From positions 282,736-346,735 of the forward strand of contig CCFE01000011.1 in assembly GCA_000752035.1 (NCBI GenBank): a stretch of 64,000 bases of DNA, written 5' to 3'. This DNA comes from Bacillus rubiinfantis. Its GTDB lineage: Bacteria; Bacillota; Bacilli; Bacillales; Cytobacillaceae. Both the position numbers and the translations under genes were made by a program. Position 1 is the first letter of the stretch; the number at the start of each line of letters is the position of its first letter. The notes beneath the pieces are model-generated. The model ran no database searches and was not told the origin of the DNA. It worked only from the letters and a program-made list of their open reading frames with translations. Shown piece after piece: positions 25,419 through 35,610 of the stretch.

Positions 25419-27947
25419 TTACCCACTTTGATTAAGAACTATTTTCTCGAACCGTTCCAGCGCTTCTCGATTATATTGAAGAAAATCAAATCTTTTCAGC
25501 TTATGATAACCATCAAATCGTTTCACAAAGTCAATTATGCTTTGCGCTAAAGCAGTTTCACTATTTTCGATTAAAATTCCGTAGCCACCATCTAGCACAC
25601 TTCTTACTCCTGTGACATCTGTCGCAATAATTGGTTTCCCTATGATCATTGCCTCAAGTAAAACCAGTCCTTGCCCCTCGTAATTAGAAGAAAGAATAAA
25701 GCAATCACATTTTTCCAATAACGCAAAGGGATTTTCGACTTGACCTGTTAAGAATACTTTATTTTCTACACCAAGGTCATTAATTATCATTTGAAGATAG
25801 CCCTTTAATGGCCCTTCACCTACAATATATAATTTCATATTCGGTTCTTCTGTTAATGCTGTATGGAATGCTCTTATCAGCTTTTCATGATCTTTTTCAG
25901 GTGAGAGTCTTCCAATGGAGACAAAATTCATTTCGTCTGAATTCGGTAATACCGTAGCTTTTAACCTTAGAAGGGCATTATCCTCTTTTGTCTCCAAAAC
26001 TAAATAAGCAGCCTCGTTATGAACAGCCATTTCATTCTGTTCTTGCAGCCTTCTTACCTTGTTGCTATTTACCAGATTATTAACATAGGTCATTCTCTCT
26101 GCTGCTTTCGGCACAAACTTACTTAAGTTCCGGTAATTGATTTCGTGTGTAGACGGTGCAACAGAAATAATCTTATCGTAATATTTATAAGTCGAAAATA
26201 CGACCCTCAGGTTCTTTTTATGTTTATACCTCCCATTAATCTTTTTGTTATATTCCTCCGCCATATCATTGTGCAAGTAAATCACTTTCTGTTTAATATC
26301 TGAAAAGGCGAACAGCAGACTCCAAAAATCATTGTAGCCGCCAAAATTTATCGCAATGTCAAAACGGGTATTGCCAATCAGTCTTTTTAGTTCCAAATTA
26401 TACAGTTTTCGGGGAACAAGCCTGCTCATTAACCTGCCATTAGTCCCCCTAAACAAGGTCAACTGATGCCGATAACTATCCAACAAAGTTCGATTCAATT
26501 CCCCGGGACGATAAATAAAGTGGACATTATTATTAACTTGTCTCATGTTATTCCATTTTTCATCTTTTCCCTTATGATTTTCAATGACAACCACTTCATA
26601 TTTGTCATAATCAATGTGGTCTAATAAAGTTAACGCTGACATCGTAATTCCATTGTTATAAAAGGCACCACAATACATTAGAATCTTTTTCTTATTAGTT
26701 AATGTAGAAATCAGCCTATCTTCTTGATCTTGTCTGAATACGATATCAACAAATCTTTTTGATGCCTGACCATCATCATGGTAACAATACTTTAATTTAT
26801 AATCCTCATACTTTTCTTGATAAATCTTCTTAGTCGTCTCTTCGTCCAATATATAATTGACAACATCAGATATTTTGCGGCACATCGGACCCGGTAATGA
26901 TTCCAACGATAAATAGAAGCCACGTTCCTCTTCGTACTGTTCAATATCATCGCCATAAAAAATAACAGGTTTATTTGTGTGTAGAAACTCGAAGAATATA
27001 CTGGAGTAATCGGTAATTAAAACATCGACCCCTGCTAACAACATATTGGTATCATACCAGCTTGGTATACACAGATGCTCCAAATTATTTTCCTCAAAAA
27101 ATCGATAAGCAAAGTAATGAGATTTTAATAAAACTGCGTAATCGTTACCAAGTAACTCTTTTAATTTGGTGACCTCTTCCAGTAATTTTTTGCTCATATC
27201 ACTTTCTTTACCCACGGTTCCTCTCCATGTTGGAGCATAGAGTACAACCTTTTTACCCGATGGGACGGTTAGAAATTCTAATACATCCTGTTTTTTCACC
27301 TTATAGGTCAAGTCAACGCGCGGGTAGCCAATATCAGCTATCTTTCCGGCAAATATTTCCTTAATATCATGAGAGGTTAATAATTTTTCATAGGTGAACT
27401 TATTTGGACTAACAAGGAAATCAGTCTGTAGTAAATTCCTTTGAATATTTTTATGGTCAGTCATGCCAGCATTTTTTATATTGGTCCCCAATGTCTTCAG
27501 TGGCGTTCCATGCCAAGTATTGATATATACCTGTTCATCCCTTTTTATAAAATAAAATGGAAAAGACGTATTATTAATTAAGTATTTAGCTGTGGCTAAA
27601 TATTTTAAATAGTCAGGTTGATGGACTGCAACAATTTTCACATTGGGTTGTGCTAAAAATTGCTCTACTAAGGGATTCATTTGGTTAACTACAATTACAT
27701 GTGTAAAGTCTTTAAACTCATCATCTTGAAGTAGTTTCAAGAATATAGCAAGAGGATTCCCAGTAAAGTTCTTGCCATGATACGACTCATACAGGATTAC
27801 CTGATGATCTACATTGTATTTTTCCAGGTATCTACTATACAGAGCTCGAATGCGAAAACCCTTGTTTCGAAGGTACTCATTTACTGGCTTTCCTGCTACT
27901 CTCACCCTTCTTAACAAGCCTTTAGCTATTCTTTTATACAAAATCAT
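25419..27947 (-). CDS. fusion: CDP-glycerol phosphotransferase + GT4 glycosyltransferase
   Basis: Two-domain protein of 842 residues. Residues 1 to about 415 form a TagF-type phosphotransferase: WHGTPL at 145-150, IGYPRVD near 207, APTWRG at 238-243, LITDYSS at 310-316. Residues about 420-842 form a GT4 retaining glycosyltransferase: a KILMYCGAFYNNGI start, SIGRLSPEKDHEKLI, LYIVGEGPLKGYL, and EGQGLVLLEAMIIGKPII with the catalytic Glu pair region. One protein could thus add a polyol phosphate and a sugar to the same chain; that is inference. Both active-site sets look intact. GGGGAG precedes ATG 27947. It lies 15 bases after the 321-residue gene, in one transcript. Confidence 0.85.
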   Translation of the reverse strand: MILYKRIAKGLLRRVRVAGKPVNEYLRNKGFRIRALYSRYLEKYNVDHQVILYESYHGKNFTGNPLAIFLKLLQDDEFKDFTHVIVVNQMNPLVEQFLAQPNVKIVAVHQPDYLKYLATAKYLINNTSFPFYFIKRDEQVYINTWHGTPLKTLGTNIKNAGMTDHKNIQRNLLQTDFLVSPNKFTYEKLLTSHDIKEIFAGKIADIGYPRVDLTYKVKKQDVLEFLTVPSGKKVVLYAPTWRGTVGKESDMSKKLLEEVTKLKELLGNDYAVLLKSHYFAYRFFEENNLEHLCIPSWYDTNMLLAGVDVLITDYSSIFFEFLHTNKPVIFYGDDIEQYEEERGFYLSLESLPGPMCRKISDVVNYILDEETTKKIYQEKYEDYKLKYCYHDDGQASKRFVDIVFRQDQEDRLISTLTNKKKILMYCGAFYNNGITMSALTLLDHIDYDKYEVVVIENHKGKDEKWNNMRQVNNNVHFIYRPGELNRTLLDSYRHQLTLFRGTNGRLMSRLVPRKLYNLELKRLIGNTRFDIAINFGGYNDFWSLLFAFSDIKQKVIYLHNDMAEEYNKKINGRYKHKKNLRVVFSTYKYYDKIISVAPSTHEINYRNLSKFVPKAAERMTYVNNLVNSNKVRRLQEQNEMAVHNEAAYLVLETKEDNALLRLKATVLPNSDEMNFVSIGRLSPEKDHEKLIRAFHTALTEEPNMKLYIVGEGPLKGYLQMIINDLGVENKVFLTGQVENPFALLEKCDCFILSSNYEGQGLVLLEAMIIGKPIIATDVTGVRSVLDGGYGILIENSETALAQSIIDFVKRFDGYHKLKRFDFLQYNREALERFEKIVLNQSG

Positions 27948-27962
27948 TACTCCCCTCTTATC

Positions 27963-28928
27963 CTATCTATGGAATACTCTTACTCCTAATTGACGATTTT
28001 GTTCTTGGTATTCTAAAAAACTATAATATGTCCCTTTAAATTTTCTTTTATTAGGAATCCTTCTCCGAATCGAATTAATAAAAGGAATCTCCAGATGAAA
28101 TTTATCTTGGGAAATAGAGAGAAATAAATTGTATGTACCGCCCTCTAGGTTAAACTGCTGGCAAGGAAGTATTGTTTCAAATCCGGCATATTGATAATTT
28201 AACGTACTATTACCATGATTGGGATGCTGGGATAACCAATCATTATATTGATTTTTCATTTCAATTTCATAAATAAGCTGATTGTCTTGATCTTTAAAAC
28301 GCAATTTTTTTATCGCAGATTCCTCATTCTCTTGATGAAAGCCAGGAATATAGAGATAACCGCTTATACTAGCTCCATGTCTTCTCCATTTGAGTGAGTG
28401 AAGTCGGCCATTGGGTACTGGGATAAATAAATCGCAAAAGTTTATCAGTCTAAAAGGGTCTAGTAACTGACTTACGAGATGGAGACGATCAGCTACACCA
28501 TATGTTCTGGCAATAGATTGAATTGTGCTTCTTAATGGCCCAGTCCCAATAATAAATAAACATATATTGGGATTCATTTTCATATTGTAAAGAACCTCAA
28601 CAATAGCCTCTTTTACCTTTTCTCCAAATAAATAAGTCATAATTGAAATATTGATTGTATTTCTAATGGGTCTTCGTATCCCCAATGCTTCAAAACTTCC
28701 TATTTCATTAGCCATTTCAAGTAGTAAATATTCTTTCCCCTGGTACTGCAACAAATCGTGTTGCATTGGTTCCGTCTTTTGGAGAAAAATAGCATTAGCA
28801 ATATACTCATTTTTACTTTTTTGTAACGCAACGAGTAAATCTTTCATTAACATTTGGTTGATATCGATTTCCCTAACGTGTCGATAAGAGAAAATAGGAT
28901 CAGCTTTATATTGAATATTAACTGACAT
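27963..28928 (-). CDS. orphan glycosyltransferase-like fragment with beta domain
   Basis: A 321-residue protein that I could not assign to a known family. Residues about 105-175 look like the donor-binding half of a GT4 enzyme: CLFIIGTGPLRSTIQ and RLHLVSQLLDPFRLINFCDLFI parallel the downstream fusion's LYIVGEGPLKGYL and VFLTGQVENPFALLEKCDCFI. The GT4 catalytic EGxGxxxLEAM segment is absent; instead RHGASISGYLYIPG begins a beta-rich region running to the end, like accessory domains in other proteins of this island. ATG 28928 has GAGGTGG at good spacing. It is probably co-transcribed with the downstream TagF-GT4 gene. It may be a non-catalytic partner or a decayed transferase. Confidence 0.6.
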   Translation of the reverse strand: MSVNIQYKADPIFSYRHVREIDINQMLMKDLLVALQKSKNEYIANAIFLQKTEPMQHDLLQYQGKEYLLLEMANEIGSFEALGIRRPIRNTINISIMTYLFGEKVKEAIVEVLYNMKMNPNICLFIIGTGPLRSTIQSIARTYGVADRLHLVSQLLDPFRLINFCDLFIPVPNGRLHSLKWRRHGASISGYLYIPGFHQENEESAIKKLRFKDQDNQLIYEIEMKNQYNDWLSQHPNHGNSTLNYQYAGFETILPCQQFNLEGGTYNLFLSISQDKFHLEIPFINSIRRRIPNKRKFKGTYYSFLEYQEQNRQLGVRVFHR

Positions 28929-28990
28929 CTGCCTTTCCACCTCTTCTTTACATTAACAATTGCATACTCCTATTTTCTCCAAAAAGTCCA

Positions 28991-29026
28991 TAAAAAAACC
29001 AAAAGCCGTTATAATAGCTTTTGGTT
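28991..29026 (-). terminator. terminator of the double TagF-type gene
   Basis: Minus strand: AACCAAAAGC, loop, GCTTTTGGTT, then TTTTT. Confidence 0.88.
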
Positions 29027-29084
29027 CTTGTTAATTGCTTCATATTCAAACCTGTGTCCATTTCTCCCGAAGAGATAATGATTT

Positions 29085-32000
29085 TTATTTAAAAATCTGG
29101 TTTACTACTCTTTCGGCTGCCCTGCCATCTTCTAACGGGCAATACTTATTCCTAAATGCGTTATATTTATCGTCATATTTTTGTTTTACCTCTTCGATAT
29201 TTTCCACCGCATTTAGAATATCCTCAGTGCTAAATACGAACGGACCCGGGGCTTCATTTTCAAAATTTATATAAAAACCGCGAACATCATTTTTATACGT
29301 ATCCAAATCATACGTATAGAACAAAATTGGTCTACCTGTATTCGCAAAATCAAACATAACTGAGGAATAATCCGTGATTAATATATCGCTGATTAAAAGA
29401 AGCTCTTGAATATCTGAGTAATTCGAAACGTTCTTAACAAAATCCTGTAATTCTTCTGAAATTGTCAAACTATTGCTAATAACTACATGCATCCTCATTA
29501 ATAGAATATACTCATTGCCAAGCTGTTCTTTTAATTTGTGCAAATCCATATTGATATTGAAGACAAATTTATTATTACCGCTTGTTTCATTATCCCTAAA
29601 GGTTGGGGCATACAAGATGACTTTTTTATTGGCTGGAATCCTTAGACTGTTTCTGACTTTACGTGCAGTTTCCTGCCGAACATCTTGATAAAACAAGTCA
29701 TTTCTTGGGTAGCCAACCTCTAGCATATTACCTTGATAACGAAAAGCACTTTTGAAGGCCTTTGTTGCATACTCACTAGGGGAAATTAAGTAATTCCAAG
29801 TTTGCGTTGCTTGATAGACTCTGTCAAGATACCCCTCATCTCGACCTTGTACATGTTCAATATCGAATAACATCTTTTTCAATGGTGTACCATGCCAGGT
29901 TTGAATATAGATTGTCTCTTCTCGTTTCTTAATATAGGTAGGAAAGTTTTGATTATTTATCCAATAACCAGCCTTGGCTAAGTAATAATAATATTGTGGA
30001 CTTAATCTTTTTACTTTTATCGTTTCAGAATCCTGAAAACGGACATTCTTATTCAGTACCCAAACCTTTTGATAAGGAAGATTCTGTTTCGTAATCTCTT
30101 CGTAAATCGCGCGCGGACTGTCCGCATATTGTTTCCCTAAGCCGCTTTCAAATAAAATGAGCTTTTTATTAACTGGCAGGACTCTCCTTGCAAGGTTATA
30201 AAAGACTTTCATCAAAGGAAAATAATATTTTGTCCTTCTAAATCGATTACCAACTCGTACTAGAAGAGAGTTGTCTGTAATTTTTTCTAGTAAGCTCTTT
30301 TTAACAGGCAGATTTTTTATTACATTGTAAATTCTTTCTGAAAAGTTACGGTCGCGATAATTTAGAAATTTATCGGCTCGTTGTTTATTGCGCTCCGACA
30401 TTTTAAAATTATTAGCAATATAGTAGTGCAGCTTCTCTTCTACTTCATCAAGATCCGCAACAATATCACCAGGTAAATCGTTTTCTAAATTTAAGTGTGA
30501 CGGTCTTTTTCCAATAAAGCGATCTCGGTCAAACTGATAATAAATAATTGGTTTGTATAAAAAGCTAAAATCAAAGCCGACACTTGAATAATCGGTAATC
30601 ATGATGGCACTTTCTTTTAACAGGTACTGAACATCTACCTCTCCCTGATTAATCACTTTAACAGGGGCATCTTGAAAATAATACGAGAACCTTTGCATAT
30701 TTGGATGTAAACACAGAACAATGTCAAAATTGTACTGTCTGGCAAGCTCATGCAATTTTGGGCTATAAACAAGTTCTTTATACCTTTGAAAATATTCACT
30801 TTCAAGAAACATCTCATCGGTTGTAATCCAATCTCTCCATGTTGGAATGATTAATAATTGCCTTTTAACCTCCACATTATTGGCAAGGAGACTATCGAAA
30901 CGGGATAATCCCGTAACAAATACCTCTTTGCGATTATAGCCAAAGTCGTTAACAATCATTTCCTTTTCAAGATCAGAGCTAACAAGGAAGGCATCTGTAT
31001 CGAACCCAAAAGCGTTTTTTCCATAGTTAGCAATCATATTTTTTGTACCCATAACACCATGCTGAAGAAACACCTTAATTCCCTTAACAGCCTTTTTAAA
31101 TCTGCGGCTTCTAACTGGGTATAAGTAATCGGCATGATGAGACCCAATGATTCTAGTAGCCATTAACACATGCCAGATATGTTCCTTTGATTTAAAGTCA
31201 AGAACATTTCCAAGATGCTCTACATTTTTTCGTTCAGGAGAATCTTTTTCGATTACATAATAGGCGTTTTTCTCAGGGTGCTTCTCTCGCATATATTTAA
31301 AAAAGGAAAAGCCCGTATCCTGTGCCTTATAAGGTCTTTCGCCAATAATCCAAATATCCTTATGTTTATTAAATAGCCTCTCTAACCAGGCGAGTTTTAA
31401 TTTTTTCTGTAAATAATTAAAAGTTTCTTTATCAAACTCAAATACTTCTAGTGATAAATTGAACCCTTTAAACGTGTAATAAGGTGTAATAATCGATACA
31501 TGATTCCCGATGGTCGAATACATCTCTTTAATGAATAGCTTTGCTCGAAATGACGGTCTGCCAATACGAATATATTTTTCTTGAGCTTGGTCATGGAACT
31601 TCAATTTAAAAAATAAATCATAAATATCTTCCTTTAGATTTATACCCTTAGAAATCTCGTCAAAATTTATTGCAGCTTTATAATGGTATCGATTCAAGCC
31701 GTATTTTAATGCTGTCTCTTTTTCATCCAAACTAATAGATACATCTATATCTATTTCCCTTTTTGTATTTCTTCCAATCAAAAGCAATCTACTCTCAATA
31801 ACCCTAGAGCCTTTGGTAAAAAGCTTCCCCTCAATAGCTAACATATTTGGAGAAGTCTTCAAACGGTCAATTTGGGTAATCGGAGGGATATACGGTTCTT
31901 TATTTAGAACTAATGATAAGCTACCTTTTTCTGTTAGGTAACAAATAATTTTCGTTTCATTCTTATAAACATAATCTAACCCATTAATACAGGTATATTG

Positions 32001-32402
32001 AAACCGACCAAGGCGAATAAGAGATTCAATCAGTCCATTATCTTTGTTGACTATATCAGGTGATTCACTATTCAGCTTCGCTAAAGCTGATTCACTTAAT
32101 AAGTCAGCCGGAACTTTTACTTTGATGTACCAATCAAAGTTTTGCACATCATCATAACGTATTAATTGATTTATTACGTTGCTTAAATCCACTTTGAACT
32201 TAAATTCATTACCCTTTGAAGCGTTAATATCTGCCTTAATACCTTCCTCTTCAGTACGGGGCATTAACCATAATTCTGTTACCTGATATTGACTACTAGA
32301 CAGTTCCCCAACAATTTCGAGAAGCTGGCCATTTTGTACAATATTAAGTTTTTTTTTCAATGAATTTGTTTTTTTCTTCCTTTTAAATCTATTAAACGGC
32401 AT
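29085..32402 (-). CDS. double-domain polyol/sugar phosphotransferase (tandem TagF-type)
   Basis: A 1105-residue protein with two complete TagF-superfamily domains. After a beta-rich accessory region (about 1-310), domain 1 (about 330-690) has the LQHGVMGTKN variant near 445, PTWRDW, LHPNMQRF and ITDYSSVGFDF near 600. Domain 2 (about 730-1105) has QTWHGTPLKK near 833, YAPTFRDNE, and LITDYSSVMFDF near 1005. The first is of the LQHG type also seen in the GgaB-like protein; the second is of the WHGTPLK type. A bifunctional co-polymerase adding two different units is plausible but unproven. ATG 32402 has GGTGAT upstream; a TTG at 32426 or a GTG between are alternatives. It stands alone with its own terminator. 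Confidence 0.85.
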   Translation of the reverse strand: MPFNRFKRKKKTNSLKKKLNIVQNGQLLEIVGELSSSQYQVTELWLMPRTEEEGIKADINASKGNEFKFKVDLSNVINQLIRYDDVQNFDWYIKVKVPADLLSESALAKLNSESPDIVNKDNGLIESLIRLGRFQYTCINGLDYVYKNETKIICYLTEKGSLSLVLNKEPYIPPITQIDRLKTSPNMLAIEGKLFTKGSRVIESRLLLIGRNTKREIDIDVSISLDEKETALKYGLNRYHYKAAINFDEISKGINLKEDIYDLFFKLKFHDQAQEKYIRIGRPSFRAKLFIKEMYSTIGNHVSIITPYYTFKGFNLSLEVFEFDKETFNYLQKKLKLAWLERLFNKHKDIWIIGERPYKAQDTGFSFFKYMREKHPEKNAYYVIEKDSPERKNVEHLGNVLDFKSKEHIWHVLMATRIIGSHHADYLYPVRSRRFKKAVKGIKVFLQHGVMGTKNMIANYGKNAFGFDTDAFLVSSDLEKEMIVNDFGYNRKEVFVTGLSRFDSLLANNVEVKRQLLIIPTWRDWITTDEMFLESEYFQRYKELVYSPKLHELARQYNFDIVLCLHPNMQRFSYYFQDAPVKVINQGEVDVQYLLKESAIMITDYSSVGFDFSFLYKPIIYYQFDRDRFIGKRPSHLNLENDLPGDIVADLDEVEEKLHYYIANNFKMSERNKQRADKFLNYRDRNFSERIYNVIKNLPVKKSLLEKITDNSLLVRVGNRFRRTKYYFPLMKVFYNLARRVLPVNKKLILFESGLGKQYADSPRAIYEEITKQNLPYQKVWVLNKNVRFQDSETIKVKRLSPQYYYYLAKAGYWINNQNFPTYIKKREETIYIQTWHGTPLKKMLFDIEHVQGRDEGYLDRVYQATQTWNYLISPSEYATKAFKSAFRYQGNMLEVGYPRNDLFYQDVRQETARKVRNSLRIPANKKVILYAPTFRDNETSGNNKFVFNINMDLHKLKEQLGNEYILLMRMHVVISNSLTISEELQDFVKNVSNYSDIQELLLISDILITDYSSVMFDFANTGRPILFYTYDLDTYKNDVRGFYINFENEAPGPFVFSTEDILNAVENIEEVKQKYDDKYNAFRNKYCPLEDGRAAERVVNQIFK

Positions 32403-32595
32403 CCAAATCACCACGCCATCCTTCAATAAGATGTAGACCTTTATTAAGTTCTAGGAATATAAATATATATAGATTACTATAACACTTTTTAATTTTCTCT
32501 ATCAATTACGGAAAGATTAAACAAGAATAACATATTTGTAACGTTAGACTACGCTAAGATAATAAAATAGAAATCTAAATATTACGTCATTAAGG

Positions 32596-32622
32596 AAAAC
32601 ACCATCGAATCTGATGATGTTT
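32596..32622 (-). terminator. terminator of the single-domain TagF-like gene
   Basis: Minus strand: CATCATC, loop AGATTC, GATGGTG, then TTTTCC, right behind the stop. Confidence 0.65.
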
Positions 32623-32623
32623 T

Positions 32624-33793
32624 CTATTTATTCTTCAAAATAACCGCTTTGACCACTCTTTCAGATGCATGACCGTCCTCCAAATAACAAAACTGTTGGT
32701 AGAATTGCTGCAGTTGTTCAGTATACTCGCTTTGTTCTGATTCAGTTTTAAGAACCTCCATTATTTCTTCCGTCGTTTTTACAATTGGGCCTGGTGCATT
32801 TTTTTTCAAGTCAAAATAAAATCCACGGATATCCTCCCTATACTCCTCCAAATCGTAAGTATAAAAGATGATTGGCCGTTTTAAGTTAGCATAGTCAAAA
32901 AAGACGGAGGAGTAATCGGTAATCAATACATCGCTAATTAAATACAACTCCTGGATATCCTCATGCTTCGAGAAATCAAAAGCAAATCCTTGATAAGCTT
33001 CGAGGTCAAAATTTTCGGCTACTAGATAATGCATGCGGAGAATAATAATATATTCCTCACCGAGTTCCTTCTGTAGCATTGATAAATCCAGGTGAAGGCC
33101 AAGCTTGTAATTTCCCTCTCTAAATTGATTATCCCTCCATGTTGGGGCATAAAGGATGATTTTTTTGTTTTGCGGGAGTTTATATTTTCCCTTAAATCTT
33201 TCCGCAATCTGAGTTCGCTCTGGTTTATAAAAGATATCATTACGTGGATAACCAGATTCAATGACCTCCTTTTCATATCGGAAGGCCCGTTTGAAGATTT
33301 CCGTAGAGTAACGATTAGGCGACACTAAATAATCCCAGTTCCTTGATTCTTGATAAAATTCCTGTTTGTATTTATCTGTTGTGGTACCTGGAATTAATAC
33401 ATCCTTCATATCAAAAACCAGCTTCTTCAATGGAGTTCCATGCCAGGTCTGCAGATAAATAGTATGCCTCGGCTTAGGTATCCATAACGGCATTCGACTG
33501 TTGGTTATCCAAAATCTTGCCCTGGCCATTGAGAACAGCCATTTAATTGAAAAACGGTGGGCATACTGAACCCCTTTATCACTAAACCCTTGTACAAACC
33601 GAGGGTCTACGCTCCAAATACATTTATATTCAGGATGATGCTCCTTCATATATTCATAAATGGCCCGAGGATTATCACTATACTGTCTGCCAAGGAAGCT
33701 TTCGAACATGATTAGATTTTTTTTTGCAGGGAGAATGGAAACCAATTTAAAAAGACATTTGTAGCTAAAGATCAAAATTTTTTTTACTTTCAT
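32624..33793 (-). CDS. CDP-glycerol glycerophosphotransferase, TagF-like single domain
   Basis: A 389-residue TagF-superfamily enzyme with only the catalytic module. Motifs: MFESFLGRQYSDNPRAIYEY, QTWHGTPLKK near 117-124, SGYPRNDIFY, LYAPTWRDNQ and LITDYSSVFFDY. A short hydrophobic or amphipathic N-terminus (ILIFSYKCLFKLVSIL) would hold it at the membrane. Its C-terminal domain is closely similar to the second domains of the neighbouring 712-residue and 1105-residue proteins, so they look like duplicates. Start uncertain: ATG 33793 is used, but TTG 33799 sits at better distance from GAGGTGA. Whether it acts as primase, polymerase or ribitol enzyme cannot be told. Confidence 0.82.
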   Translation of the reverse strand: MKVKKILIFSYKCLFKLVSILPAKKNLIMFESFLGRQYSDNPRAIYEYMKEHHPEYKCIWSVDPRFVQGFSDKGVQYAHRFSIKWLFSMARARFWITNSRMPLWIPKPRHTIYLQTWHGTPLKKLVFDMKDVLIPGTTTDKYKQEFYQESRNWDYLVSPNRYSTEIFKRAFRYEKEVIESGYPRNDIFYKPERTQIAERFKGKYKLPQNKKIILYAPTWRDNQFREGNYKLGLHLDLSMLQKELGEEYIIILRMHYLVAENFDLEAYQGFAFDFSKHEDIQELYLISDVLITDYSSVFFDYANLKRPIIFYTYDLEEYREDIRGFYFDLKKNAPGPIVKTTEEIMEVLKTESEQSEYTEQLQQFYQQFCYLEDGHASERVVKAVILKNK

Positions 33794-34018
33794 TAACAAG
33801 CTATTAGTCACCTCAATACTTCTACTGAAAATAAAGCTTATATATTAAATCTAATTCTATATACATAATACAACTACTACAAAAACTTCGACAACACTTC
33901 TAAAAAAGTTTGTATAATATTAATCGGAAGTTATTTATGTCAATAGGCACATTGTACTTATTAGAATTTTTCTATATAATCACCAATATAAACCTACATA
34001 GTAAGAGGTATAAAGCTA

Positions 34019-35347
34019 ATGTTGTTTTCGATTATTATTCCTGTCTATAATGCTGAAAATTATTTAACCCAAGCCTTAGAAAGTCTTATTGACCAAACGG
34101 TTAACTTTCAAGAGAACATTGAGGTGATTCTTGTCGATGACGGGAGCATTGATCGTTCTCCCGATATCTGTAAGGGCTATGTCGAGAAATATCCAAATAA
34201 TATTAAATATTTATATCAACATAATTCAGGGCCAGGAAGTGCAAGAAATCATGGCTTAGATAATGTCTCACCCCAAACAAAATACATCGGCTTTTTAGAT
34301 GCGGATGACTACCTATCAGATAACGCTCTTGAAAGTATAGCTAAATTTTTCTCAACATATAAAGATGTACAATTGGCAGTAATGCCTCTTTACCATTTTG
34401 AAAGAATTCAAACTCCCCATAGACTAAATTATCGATTTGAACAGGGAGAACGGGTTATAAATATCCTGGAGGAATACTCCAGTATCCACTTTCATATCGG
34501 TGGATGTGTCTTTAGAGCAGAACATTTTATTAGCGGCCAAAGATTAAAATTCCAAACTGATATTAAGTTTTGGGAAGATGCTCTATTTATTAATACATTC
34601 CTCTTGGAACATAGGCAGTACGGTGTCGTTCCGAAAGCACAATACTATTATCGAAAACGTGTAGAAGAGGATTCTTTAGTGAGCAATGCTTGGTATCAAA
34701 AATCTCGTTATTCGGATATGATTTACAACTGCTACTTAAAGTTGGTAAATGAATCAAAAGCTCGTCACAATGAAATCCTTCCCTATGTACAGTTTTTAAT
34801 TATTTATCATTTAAGATTGTATCTATTCCCTAAAAACAATCCTGTCATTTATGATGTACTAAGTAAACAAGAACAAGAGGAGTTTTTCCATGCATTTGTC
34901 GATTTATTGCAACTATTTGATAAAAATTACATAAAAGAACAGGATATCCCATTTTATTATAAAACCTATCTGCTTAACCTTTGGAAAAATGGATGGCCAT
35001 ATAAGCCGAGTATGAAAAAGGTAGCAGAACAAAAAGTAGAAATAACAGAATGCCGACGCAAAGGATTAAAATGGGAAATTGAAGGACATTTTATGAATAA
35101 GGTGTACATTATGAAGCCCAATGACAGGCTCTTTATTCAATATAAAGATAAACTCACTTATTTACCCAAAGTCGAACTCGAAGCAAAATTACGGGTCATA
35201 TGGGGAACAATTGTTAGGAACTATCAACATGCCGGATTTAAAGTTTCATTACCTTTTTATCGGTATCAATTCCAGTTTGGGTTGGAAACAGGGAAAGGGA
35301 AACGGTATTTGTTGAATGAGGTTAACTTAAAGGAATATTCTCATTGA
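34019..35347 (+). CDS. ggaA: GT2 glycosyltransferase, GgaA-like
   Basis: A 442-residue family 2 glycosyltransferase. The GT-A fold is clear: FSIIIPVYNAENYL at the N-terminus, LVDDGSID near 38-45, SGPGSARNHGL, and the metal-binding DADD at 94-97, then WEDALFI. The region after about 300 is a family-specific helical part followed by a small beta domain. Length and position just before a GT2-phosphotransferase fusion match B. subtilis ggaA (446 residues), which makes the minor poly(glucosyl-GalNAc-1-phosphate) teichoic acid. AGAGGT precedes the ATG. The assignment rests on architecture and pairing, so the sugar added is uncertain. AT-rich compared with the core genes. Confidence 0.62.
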   Translation: MLFSIIIPVYNAENYLTQALESLIDQTVNFQENIEVILVDDGSIDRSPDICKGYVEKYPNNIKYLYQHNSGPGSARNHGLDNVSPQTKYIGFLDADDYLSDNALESIAKFFSTYKDVQLAVMPLYHFERIQTPHRLNYRFEQGERVINILEEYSSIHFHIGGCVFRAEHFISGQRLKFQTDIKFWEDALFINTFLLEHRQYGVVPKAQYYYRKRVEEDSLVSNAWYQKSRYSDMIYNCYLKLVNESKARHNEILPYVQFLIIYHLRLYLFPKNNPVIYDVLSKQEQEEFFHAFVDLLQLFDKNYIKEQDIPFYYKTYLLNLWKNGWPYKPSMKKVAEQKVEITECRRKGLKWEIEGHFMNKVYIMKPNDRLFIQYKDKLTYLPKVELEAKLRVIWGTIVRNYQHAGFKVSLPFYRYQFQFGLETGKGKRYLLNEVNLKEYSH

Positions 35348-35610
35348 AGAGTATTTATATAGTGTTCATGCCTATACCTAATTGTTAATACCAATTTTTA
35401 ATTACATTACTTCAAACATTGTATTGTTATAATTGCTTTAATAAATCAAAATAATGAAATGGTATTTAGATTGATTTTCTTGCACAGCATACAACATAGT
35501 AAGACATCTTAACACAAGATCAATAAAATTTAATTTTTAACAATTAGAAGATTACTCGACTAAATTAAATTAGAGAAACTTCAACAAGATAGAAATGTGG
35601 TGGTTTTTAT

